A stretch of 6,985 bases of DNA from Scleromatobacter sp045810265 (GTDB lineage Bacteria; Pseudomonadota; Gammaproteobacteria; Burkholderiales; Burkholderiaceae_C), in NCBI GenBank assembly GCA_045810265.1, contig JBJMWF010000309.1:1-6985 (forward strand), written 5' to 3'. How positions within the stretch are numbered: the first letter of the stretch is position 1; the number at the start of each line of letters is the position of its first letter. Positions 1 to 4,863 of this stretch are shown here, in pieces. The position numbers and the translations under genes are program-made. The notes under the pieces are model-generated. The model did not search any database, was not told where the DNA came from, and saw only the letters and a list, made by a program, of their open reading frames with translations.

Positions 1-310
1 AGCCGCGCAGGCAGCGGTAGAGATACCACAGGCCGATGACGAACCACGCCGCGGCGCCGGGGAAGAACAGCAGCACGAACAGCGGCGCGCTGAGCGCGAA
101 CCACAGCAGCGCGAACCAGAAGGTGCGCGCCTGCCAGCGCCAGTGGCTGCGGTACAGGTCGTCGGGCAGGTCGCCGAACTTCACCATGTTCACGATCATG
201 GCGATCACCGAGAAGATGCCGCCGGAGAACCACGTGACCGTGTGCAGCGCGTACATCACGTGCGTGAGCGTGCGCGGCTCCTCGCGATAGGCCTGGACGT
301 CGGTCTGCAT
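1..310 (-). CDS. DUF4870-like small integral membrane protein (partial, C-terminus off the left edge)
   Basis: The frame opens at ATG 310-308 and stays open to the window edge, so 103 residues are visible. The start is supported by an AGGAG Shine-Dalgarno five bases upstream and by tight spacing behind hisE (17 bases). The visible protein has a polar N-terminus (residues 1-16), a hydrophobic segment at about 17-43, a charged and aromatic loop at about 44-62 containing SHWRWQ, and a long hydrophobic stretch at about 63-99 that could hold two helices. This matches the small DUF4870-type membrane proteins that follow hisE in many Burkholderiales, often just before a HIT-family gene and tatABC (family recall, not a search). 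Its function is not known and no catalytic motif is visible. It is probably co-transcribed with hisI-hisE. The missing C-terminus should be short, since such proteins are usually about 110-120 residues. Confidence 0.85.
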   Translation of the reverse strand, partial: MQTDVQAYREEPRTLTHVMYALHTVTWFSGGIFSVIAMIVNMVKFGDLPDDLYRSHWRWQARTFWFALLWFALSAPLFVLLFFPGAAAWFVIGLWYLYRCLRG

Positions 311-327
311 CGTTTCTCCTGAGTTGT

Positions 328-699
328 TCAAAGCTTGGATTCGCCGTCGCGCTGCTGCGACTTGCGCAGCGCGAATTCCTCGAGGCCGGACAGCCCCTCG
401 CGCCGCTCGAGCTCGCGGATCACATCCGCCGGCGACAGGCCGAAATGGCTCAGCGCGATCATCGAGTGGAACCACAGGTCGGCCACCTCGTAGATGATCT
501 TGGCGGCATCGCCGTCCTTGCCAGCCATCACCGTCTCGGTGGCTTCCTCGCCGACCTTTTTCAGGATCGCGTCGGTGCCCTTGTCGAACAGGCGCGCGAC
601 GTAGCTCGCCGCCGGGTCGCCCCCGTTGGCGGGCTTGCGCGATTCGATCACCGCGGCCAGACGGGCCAGGCTGTCGGTGCCGCTCATGCTGGCGCTCAT
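328..699 (-). CDS. hisE: Phosphoribosyl-ATP pyrophosphatase HisE
   Basis: HisE hydrolyses phosphoribosyl-ATP to phosphoribosyl-AMP plus pyrophosphate, the second step of histidine synthesis, in the cytoplasm. The 123-residue product has the all-alpha MazG-like fold signature: KKVGEEATE at about 48-55 with metal-binding acidic residues E51, E52 and E55, then YEVADLWFH at 70-78 with E71 and D74, followed by LSHFGLSPADVIRELERR. I chose ATG 699-697 because it overlaps the hisI stop as ATGA and has GGGAG nine bases upstream. A second in-frame ATG (687-685) would give 119 residues and has a poorer position. The open frame extends upstream inside hisI, but that part is only a shadow of hisI. HisE is separate here, not fused to HisI as in enterobacteria. 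Translational coupling to hisI is likely. Confidence 0.97.
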   Translation of the reverse strand: MSASMSGTDSLARLAAVIESRKPANGGDPAASYVARLFDKGTDAILKKVGEEATETVMAGKDGDAAKIIYEVADLWFHSMIALSHFGLSPADVIRELERREGLSGLEEFALRKSQQRDGESKL

Positions 700-1085
700 T
701 TGTAGATGCTCCCGGGATCCTTGAGCACCGGCTCGACCGGCGTCCACTGCCCGTCGACCAGCTTCTGGAAAAAGCAGCTGTGGCGGCCGGTGTGGCAGGC
801 GATGCCGGGCTCGTGGCCCAGCTGCGTGACCTCCAGCAGCACGACGTCGTTGTCGCAATCGAGGCGCAGCTGGTGCACCTGCTGCACGTGGCCCGACTCC
901 TCGCCCTTGGCCCACAGCTTGCGGCGCGAACGGCTCCAGTACACGGCGCGGCCCGTCTCGGCGGTGCGCGCCAGCGCCTCGCGATTCATCCACGCGAACA
1001 TCAGCACGTCGCCGCTGCCGTGTTCCTGCGCGATCGCCGGCACGAGGCCGTCGCGATCCCATTTCACTTCGTCGAGCCAGGTCAT
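696..1085 (-). CDS. hisI: Phosphoribosyl-AMP cyclohydrolase HisI
   Basis: HisI opens the adenine ring of phosphoribosyl-AMP, the step after HisE, and is a zinc- and magnesium-dependent cytoplasmic dimer in characterised members. The 129-residue protein is typical in length for stand-alone HisI and contains the family hallmarks: WSRSRRKLWAKGEESGH at about 50-66, the metal-binding DCDND at 76-80, and the cysteine pair in GIACHTGRHSCFF (C97 and C104), which with C77 forms the usual zinc site. The start ATG 1085-1083 gives the expected MTWLDEVKWD N-terminus. No Shine-Dalgarno precedes it; instead a TACACT hexamer lies six bases upstream. The gene begins 25 bases after the Nudix stop and its own stop overlaps the hisE start. 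hisF, the usual upstream neighbour, is not in this window. Confidence 0.97.
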   Translation of the reverse strand: MTWLDEVKWDRDGLVPAIAQEHGSGDVLMFAWMNREALARTAETGRAVYWSRSRRKLWAKGEESGHVQQVHQLRLDCDNDVVLLEVTQLGHEPGIACHTGRHSCFFQKLVDGQWTPVEPVLKDPGSIYK

Positions 1086-1091
1086 CGCCGC

Positions 1092-1097
1092 AGTGTA
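1092..1097 (-). promoter_or_regulatory. Candidate -10 box of hisI, leaderless spacing
   Basis: On the minus strand TACACT is followed by exactly six bases and then the hisI ATG, which puts the predicted transcription start at or near the A of the start codon. There is no Shine-Dalgarno. No convincing -35 hexamer is seen 16-18 bases upstream, so this is a spacing-based inference. If real, hisI-hisE could be transcribed without the Nudix gene. Confidence 0.35.
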
Positions 1098-1110
1098 GCG
1101 AAGCGCGCCG

Positions 1111-1596
1111 TCACCCGGCGTGCGTGGCGCCGGCGAAGCCGCGCTCCTGCGCGAACCAGTCCAGCACCGGGATCGTGCCCGGCAGCACCGGCACGCTGCG
1201 CACCGGCAGCGTCTCCCACGCCATCTGCTGGCCCTCGCGCATCTCGAACTCGCCGCTCCAGGCGAACACCTTGCAGAAGTTCAGCCGGACGCGGGCGTGC
1301 GGGTAGTCCATCATCAGCACCTGCCAGGGCTGCGCGCCGCCGATCGCGATGCCCAGCTCCTCGTGCAGCTCGCGGCGCAGCGCGTCTTCCACCGTCTCGC
1401 CCGCCTCCAGCTTGCCGCCCGGGAACTCCCAGTAACCGGCGTAGACCTTGCCTTGCGGCCGCGAGGTCAGCAGGAAGCGGCCTTGCGCGTCCACCAGCAC
1501 GCCGACCGCCACTTCGGTGATGGGGCGTTCGCCGTAGTGCGACGGTGCATCCGGCGAGTCGATCACCGACGTCACCGGCTTGCTGGCGCCGCTCAT
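1111..1596 (-). CDS. MutT-like Nudix hydrolase
   Basis: This 161-residue protein carries a complete Nudix box, G-x5-E-x7-REUxEExGU, at residues 61-83 (G61, E67, R75, E76, E79, E80, G82). The residues just before it, VYAGYWEFPGGKLEAGE, and the short length resemble MutT, which removes oxidised 8-oxo-dGTP from the nucleotide pool; that substrate is inferred. I chose ATG 1596-1594 because it has a strong GGAGG six bases upstream (1603-1607 on the + strand), because it overlaps the ATPase stop as ATGA, and because the longer open frame upstream (to 1797) reads arginine-rich shadow sequence antiparallel to nothing conserved. The C-terminal part (about 85-161) has the usual MutT beta strands and helix ending in VLDWFAQERGF. 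The gene sits between a DUF815 ATPase and hisI, and is probably translated together with the ATPase. A different nucleoside-diphosphate substrate cannot be excluded. Confidence 0.92.
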   Translation of the reverse strand: MSGASKPVTSVIDSPDAPSHYGERPITEVAVGVLVDAQGRFLLTSRPQGKVYAGYWEFPGGKLEAGETVEDALRRELHEELGIAIGGAQPWQVLMMDYPHARVRLNFCKVFAWSGEFEMREGQQMAWETLPVRSVPVLPGTIPVLDWFAQERGFAGATHAG

Positions 1597-2507
1597 GCCG
1601 CGCCTCCGATGCGTCCCGCCCGGTCGCGCGCGAACTGGTAGGCCACCCGGCCCGAGCGCGAACCGCGTTCGAGCGCCCAGACCAGGGCCTCGGCGCGCAA
1701 GGAGGCGACGGTCGCGTCGTCCAGCCCGAAATGGCGCAGCCACTGGCCGACGATGGCCAGGTACTCGGGCTGGCTGAACGGATAAAAGCTGATCCACAGG
1801 CCAAAGCGTTCGGACAGGGAGATCTTCTCCTCGATGGCCTCGCCCGGGTGCAGCTCGCCGTCCTCGTCGTGCGTCGCGGCGAGGTTGTCCTTCATCTGCT
1901 CGGGCAGCAGGTGGCGCCGGTTGGACGTGGCGTAGACCAGCACGTTGTCCGACGACGCCGAGATCGTGCCGTCGAGCATCGACTTCAAGGCCTTGTAGCC
2001 GGCCTCGCCCTCGTCGAAGCTCAGGTCGTCGCAGTAGACGATGAAGCGCTCGGGCCGGCCTTCGATCAGCGCGACGATGTCGGGCAGGTCGACCAGGTCC
2101 GACTTGTCGACCTCGATCAGGCGCAGCCCCTGCGGCGCGAACTCGTGCAGGCAGGCCTTGATCAGCGAGCTCTTGCCGGTGCCGCGTGCGCCGGTCAGCA
2201 GCACGTTGTTGGCCGAGCGGCCGGCCACGAACTGCGCGGTGTTGGCGCGCAAGCGCTCCTTCTGCGCGTCGACCTCCTTCAGGTTGTCGAGCGCGATCGG
2301 CGCGACGTGGCGCACCGCCTCGAGCACACCGCGCGCGCCGGCGCCGAACGCGCCCGGCGCGCGCCTGCGATAGCGAAACGCGATCGAGGCCGACCAGTCG
2401 GGATCGGCCGCGGGCGCCGGCAGCAGGCCTTCGAGGCGGGCCAGCAGGCTGTCGGCTCGGCGCAGCAGCGTGTCCAGCGTGGGGTTGGCGGAATTCGGTG
2501 GCGTCAT
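1593..2507 (-). CDS. DUF815-family AAA+ ATPase
   Basis: The 304-residue protein is an AAA+-type P-loop ATPase of the DUF815 family. The N-terminal region (about 1-90) is helical and contains LLRRADSLLARLE and the family-like WSASIAFRYRRR. The ATPase core shows Walker A GARGTGKS at 106-113, Walker B FIVYCDD at 155-161, sensor-1 ATSN at 193-196, an arginine-finger candidate R234 in SLSERFG, and a C-terminal SGRVAYQFARDR at about 285-296 that may serve as sensor 2. The family is widespread in Proteobacteria, often beside a Nudix gene and argJ, but I know of no established role or substrate. The start ATG 2507-2505 gives a family-like N-terminus but has no Shine-Dalgarno. A TAGACT hexamer lies six bases upstream. 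Its stop overlaps the Nudix start, so the two are probably one transcription unit. Confidence 0.92.
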   Translation of the reverse strand: MTPPNSANPTLDTLLRRADSLLARLEGLLPAPAADPDWSASIAFRYRRRAPGAFGAGARGVLEAVRHVAPIALDNLKEVDAQKERLRANTAQFVAGRSANNVLLTGARGTGKSSLIKACLHEFAPQGLRLIEVDKSDLVDLPDIVALIEGRPERFIVYCDDLSFDEGEAGYKALKSMLDGTISASSDNVLVYATSNRRHLLPEQMKDNLAATHDEDGELHPGEAIEEKISLSERFGLWISFYPFSQPEYLAIVGQWLRHFGLDDATVASLRAEALVWALERGSRSGRVAYQFARDRAGRIGGAA

Positions 2508-2513
2508 GGCGAG

Positions 2514-2519
2514 AGTCTA
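2514..2519 (-). promoter_or_regulatory. Candidate -10 box of the DUF815 ATPase gene, leaderless spacing
   Basis: On the minus strand TAGACT is followed by six bases (CTCGCC) and then the ATPase ATG. The spacing is identical to that of the TACACT box before hisI and would place transcription start at the start codon. No Shine-Dalgarno is present and no good -35 is seen. This remains a candidate. Confidence 0.35.
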
Positions 2520-2546
2520 ATGACCGGACGCGCGCGACGCTTCGCG

Positions 2547-2552
2547 TACGAT
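2547..2552 (+). promoter_or_regulatory. Candidate -10 box of the glycosyltransferase-like gene
   Basis: TACGAT on the plus strand matches four of six bases of the sigma-70 -10 consensus. It lies 27 bases before ATG 2580 in the 72-base gap between the divergent ATPase and glycosyltransferase genes. It would give a leader of about 20 bases. No matching -35 is seen at 16-18 bases. Weak support. Confidence 0.25.
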
Positions 2553-2579
2553 GAACCGCTCCTTGCTGCCGCCACGCCG

Positions 2580-3257
2580 ATGACCCTGCCCACGCCGACG
2601 CTCTTCATCGCCACGCCGTGCCTGGACGGCAGCGTCAATGCGCATTACACGGCGTCGCTGGTGCGCACGATGTCGGCGCTGCAGCAGGGCGGCTGGCGCT
2701 CGCCGCAGATCGACTTCGAGATCGGCAACAGCCAGATCGCCGACGCCCGCAACAAGCTGGTGGCGCGCTTCTTGGCCAGCGACTGCAGCGACCTCGTCTT
2801 CATCGACTCGGACCTGTCGTGGTCGGCCGACGACCTGCTGCGGCTGGCGTCGTACGACGTGCCCTTCGTCGCCGGCGTCTACCAGCGCAAGAGCCGCGCC
2901 AAGATCGACTTCGCGGTCAAGTTCGCCGCCGCGATCGGCATGGACGCGCAGCGCCTGATCGCGGTCGAGCGCGTGGGCACCGGCTTCATGCGGCTGCGCC
3001 GCGATTGCCTGGAGAAGATGGTGGCGGCCCACGCCTCGCTGCGGCTGACGAACCCGGTCTCGCAGGACGACCGGAACTTCTACGCTCTGTTCGACACGAC
3101 GCTGGTCGACGGCCAGTTCATCGGCGAGGACTTCACCTTCTGCGACCGCTGGCGCGCGATCGGCGGCCAGGTGCTGATCGATCCGGCGATCAACCTGTCG
3201 CACCACGGCGCGGCGGCGTACGACGAGCCGCTGCTCAAGTACCTGCAGAAGAACTAG
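2580..3257 (+). CDS. Glycosyltransferase-like protein (GT-A type fold), substrate unknown
   Basis: The 225-residue protein begins with a beta strand TLFIATPCLDG, continues through IGNSQIADARNKLVARFL at about 49-65, and has a DxD-type motif in VFIDSDLSW (D76, D78), as in nucleotide-sugar-binding GT-A enzymes. Further family-like features are FVAGVYQRK at 96-103, GTGFMRLRRDCLEKM at 133-147, GEDFTFCDRW at 182-191 with acidic residues that could act in catalysis, and a terminal LSHHG at 206-210. Similar stand-alone proteins occur in bacteria and phages; the sugar donor and acceptor cannot be told. There is no signal peptide or membrane segment. I chose ATG 2580 because conserved-looking sequence begins there. 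An in-frame ATG at 2520 would add 20 residues and has a weak GAGAG four bases before it. The gene has no partner: it is divergent from the ATPase and convergent on tyrS. Its base composition is like that of its neighbours. Confidence 0.82.
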   Translation: MTLPTPTLFIATPCLDGSVNAHYTASLVRTMSALQQGGWRSPQIDFEIGNSQIADARNKLVARFLASDCSDLVFIDSDLSWSADDLLRLASYDVPFVAGVYQRKSRAKIDFAVKFAAAIGMDAQRLIAVERVGTGFMRLRRDCLEKMVAAHASLRLTNPVSQDDRNFYALFDTTLVDGQFIGEDFTFCDRWRAIGGQVLIDPAINLSHHGAAAYDEPLLKYLQKN

Positions 3258-4486
3258 GCAGTCAGGGTGACGCGCGCGAAGCTGCGCTTGCCCACCTGCA
3301 GCACGTAGGTGCCGGCGCCCAGCTTCAGCCCCTTGTCGCTGACCACCGCCGAGTCGACCCGCACCCCGCCCTGCTCGATCTTGCGGTTGCCTTCGCCGTT
3401 GGACGGCACCAGGCCCGCCGCGCACAGGATCGCCGCCACGCCCATCGGCGCGCCGGCCAGCGTGACTTCCGGGATCTCGTCGGGGATGCCGCCCTTGGAG
3501 CGGTTCTGGAAGTCCGCCTCGGCCGCCTCAGCCGCCGCGGCCGAGTGGAAGCGCGCGGTGATCTCCTTGGCCAGCATCACCTTGGCGTCCTTCGGATTGC
3601 GCCCGGCCTCGACCTGCGCACGCAGCGCCGCGATCTCGGCCTCGCCGCGGAAGCTCAGCAGCGTGAACCACTTCCACATCTGCACGTCGCTGATCGACAG
3701 GATCTTGGCGTACATGGTGTTGGCCGGCTCGGCGATGGCCACGTAGTTGTTCTTGGACTTGGACATCTTCTCGATGCCGTCCAGCCCCTCGAGCAGCGGC
3801 ATCGTCAGGATGCACTGCGGCTCCTGGCCGTATTCCTGCTGCAGGTGGCGCCCCACCAGCAGGTTGAACTTCTGGTCGGTGCCGCCGAGCTCGAGGTCGC
3901 TCTTGAGCGCGACCGAGTCGTAGCCCTGCATCAGCGGGTAGAGGAACTCGTGCACGCTGATCGGCGTCTGGGCGGCGAAGCGCTTGGCGAAATCGTCGCG
4001 CTCCATCATGCGCGCCACGGTGTACCTGGCGGCGAGCTGGATCATGCCGCGCGCGCCCAGCGGGTCACTCCACTCGCTGTTGTAGCGAATCTCCGTCCTG
4101 GCCGGATCGAGCACCATGCTGGCCTGCGCGTAGTAGGTCTGCGCATTGGCCTCGATCTGCTCGCGCGTCAGCGGCGGGCGGGTGTTGTTGCGGCCGGACG
4201 GATCGCCGATCTGCGAGGTGAAGTCGCCGATCAGGAAGATGACCGTGTGCCCCAGGTCCTGCAACTGGCGCATCTTGTTGAGCACCACGGTGTGGCCGAT
4301 GTGGATGTCCGGCGCCGTCGGATCCAGGCCCAGCTTGATGCGCAAGGGCTGTCCGGTGGCCTCGGAGCGCATCAGCTTCTTGAGCCAGTCGGCCTGCGGC
4401 AGCAGCTCGTCACAGCCGCGCAGGCTGATCTGCAGCGCCTCCAGGACGCGGTCGGACGGTTGGGCGGGGGGCGGCGTGGAGGTCAT
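3254..4486 (-). CDS. tyrS: Tyrosyl-tRNA synthetase (type 2, TyrZ-like)
   Basis: TyrS charges tRNA-Tyr with tyrosine in the cytoplasm. The 410-residue class I enzyme shows KLGLDPTAPDIHIGHTVVL with the HIGH signature at 62-65, DFTSQIGDPSGRN at 88-100, the tyrosine/tRNA pocket region FLYPLMQGYDS at 181-191, GGTDQKFNLLVGR at 201-213, and KMSKS at 240-244. A C-terminal S4 RNA-binding domain spans about 345-407. The HIGHTVVLNKM and KMSKSKNN variants fit the type 2 (TyrZ-like) subfamily rather than the E. coli type. I chose ATG 4486-4484, the first ATG after the stop; an upstream TTG at 4561 would add 25 arginine-rich residues with no similarity to the family. There is no clear Shine-Dalgarno. The stop codon overlaps that of the convergent glycosyltransferase-like gene. 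Upstream lie two dyads that may affect expression. In Pseudomonas tyrS likewise neighbours an M23 peptidase gene and anmK. Confidence 0.97.
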   Translation of the reverse strand: MTSTPPPAQPSDRVLEALQISLRGCDELLPQADWLKKLMRSEATGQPLRIKLGLDPTAPDIHIGHTVVLNKMRQLQDLGHTVIFLIGDFTSQIGDPSGRNNTRPPLTREQIEANAQTYYAQASMVLDPARTEIRYNSEWSDPLGARGMIQLAARYTVARMMERDDFAKRFAAQTPISVHEFLYPLMQGYDSVALKSDLELGGTDQKFNLLVGRHLQQEYGQEPQCILTMPLLEGLDGIEKMSKSKNNYVAIAEPANTMYAKILSISDVQMWKWFTLLSFRGEAEIAALRAQVEAGRNPKDAKVMLAKEITARFHSAAAAEAAEADFQNRSKGGIPDEIPEVTLAGAPMGVAAILCAAGLVPSNGEGNRKIEQGGVRVDSAVVSDKGLKLGAGTYVLQVGKRSFARVTLTA

Positions 4487-4526
4487 CGGCGAGGAGATGC
4501 GGATCGGGCGGCGCGACCTTGCCCGA

Positions 4527-4552
4527 CCGGACGCCTGTGACAGGACGGCCGG
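4527..4552 (-). repeat. Hairpin-forming dyad in the tyrS leader region
   Basis: The arms CCGGACGCCTG and CAGGACGGCCGG pair around a three-base loop, with one mismatch and one bulge; the centre CCTGTGACAGG (4534-4544) is a perfect palindrome around one base. It lies 41 bases upstream of the tyrS ATG, so it would form in the tyrS mRNA leader if transcription starts upstream, or serve as an operator. There is no T-run after it on either strand, so it is not a typical terminator. Confidence 0.5.
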
Positions 4553-4565
4553 GAGATGCAAGGCT

Positions 4566-4612
4566 TGTAAAAGAGACTGTAAAGCTCCCTCTTTTGGGGG
4601 ATCGACTTTACA
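4566..4612. repeat. TGTAAA cluster with inverted repeat
   Basis: TGTAAA occurs at 4566-4571 and again at 4578-4583, twelve bases apart start to start, and in inverted form at 4607-4612. The second and third copies extend to a perfect seven-base inverted repeat, TGTAAAG (4578-4584) with CTTTACA (4606-4612), around a nested TCCC/GGGA (4586-4589 with 4598-4601). It lies between the likely promoters of tyrS and the peptidase gene. It could be an operator or overlapping -35 elements, since TTTACA is -35-like on either strand. Confidence 0.45.
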
Positions 4613-4618
4613 TCCGAC

Positions 4619-4627
4619 TGCTATAGT
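4619..4627 (+). promoter_or_regulatory. Extended -10 promoter for the M23 peptidase gene
   Basis: TGCTATAGT matches the extended -10 consensus TGnTATAAT at every fixed position except one. Extended -10 promoters can work without a good -35, and none is found at the proper spacing. Transcription would start at about 4634, giving a leader of about 217 bases to the TTG start preferred here, or about 113 bases to the mini-ORF ATG at 4747. Confidence 0.55.
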
Positions 4628-4746
4628 CGCTCGCGCAGGGCGGCTCCCACTACCACAGGGCAGCCCATCCCGGCGAACGAAAGCTGAAGTTTTCGGAACT
4701 GTTGTCGATATTTGGCAACAACTGACCCGAGAAGTCGTCTGATTCT

Positions 4747-4863
4747 ATGCGCGCGCACGCCGGCAAGACCTGCCCGAAGTGCGGATTCTTGAAACCGGAA
4801 CAGGGAAACGGCAATCGCCGACCCCGTGTTCCTCCCGCTGGAAGCGATCGTTGGATTCCCTGA
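4747..4863 (+). CDS. Possible 38-residue upstream ORF with a CPKC motif
   Basis: ATG 4747 opens a 38-codon frame ending at TGA 4861-4863, in a different frame from the peptidase and overlapping its TTG start. It has Cys9-Pro-Lys-Cys12 near the N-terminus, as in half of a zinc ribbon, then turns rich in Pro and Arg. Its first 18 codons have mostly G or C in the third position, like real genes here, but the rest do not. No Shine-Dalgarno precedes it. It could be a regulatory leader peptide, a small protein or chance; chance is at least as likely. Confidence 0.2.
   Translation: MRAHAGKTCPKCGFLKPEQGNGNRRPRVPPAGSDRWIP

Larger units (their letters stand above)
4487..4850. other. Divergent intergenic region between tyrS and the M23 peptidase gene
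   Basis: This 364-base stretch holds no convincing long gene. From 4563 to about 4745 it is visibly richer in A/T than the genes, as expected for a promoter region. It contains a hairpin dyad in the probable tyrS leader (4527-4552), a TGTAAA/TTTACA cluster with an inverted repeat (4566-4612), an extended -10 promoter for the plus strand (4619-4627), a small GTTGT/ACAAC inverted repeat (4701-4705 with 4718-4722), and a 38-codon open frame with a CPKC motif (4747-4863). The tyrS promoter could not be fixed: the best candidate is TTTACA (4583-4578, minus) followed 16 bases later by a poor TTGCAT. Confidence 0.7.

Noticed and set aside
36..290. 84-codon plus-strand open frame
   Set aside because: It is antisense to the small membrane protein, which has a clear start, ribosome-binding site and hydrophobic pattern.
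700..1062. N-terminal extension of HisE by 121 codons
   Set aside because: It is a shifted-frame reading of hisI; HisE homology and the ATGA overlap fix the start at 699.
1597..1797. N-terminal extension of the Nudix protein by 67 codons
   Set aside because: It is a shifted-frame reading of the ATPase 3' end, rich in Arg and Gly; the GGAGG-supported ATG at 1596 is better.
1545..2579. Long upstream extension of the glycosyltransferase-like frame, about 345 codons
   Set aside because: It lies antisense to the DUF815 ATPase and Nudix genes and has low-complexity, arginine/alanine/glutamine-rich content; recognisable protein begins only at 2580.
2551..2583. Ten-codon frame whose stop overlaps the glycosyltransferase-like ATG as ATGA
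   Set aside because: It has no Shine-Dalgarno, is very short, and its ATG overlaps the candidate -10 box, so it is probably chance.
2618..4540. 640-codon plus-strand open frame
   Set aside because: It is out of frame over the glycosyltransferase-like gene and antisense to tyrS; the length results from high G/C, and the product is rich in Arg, His, Leu and Gly with no motif.
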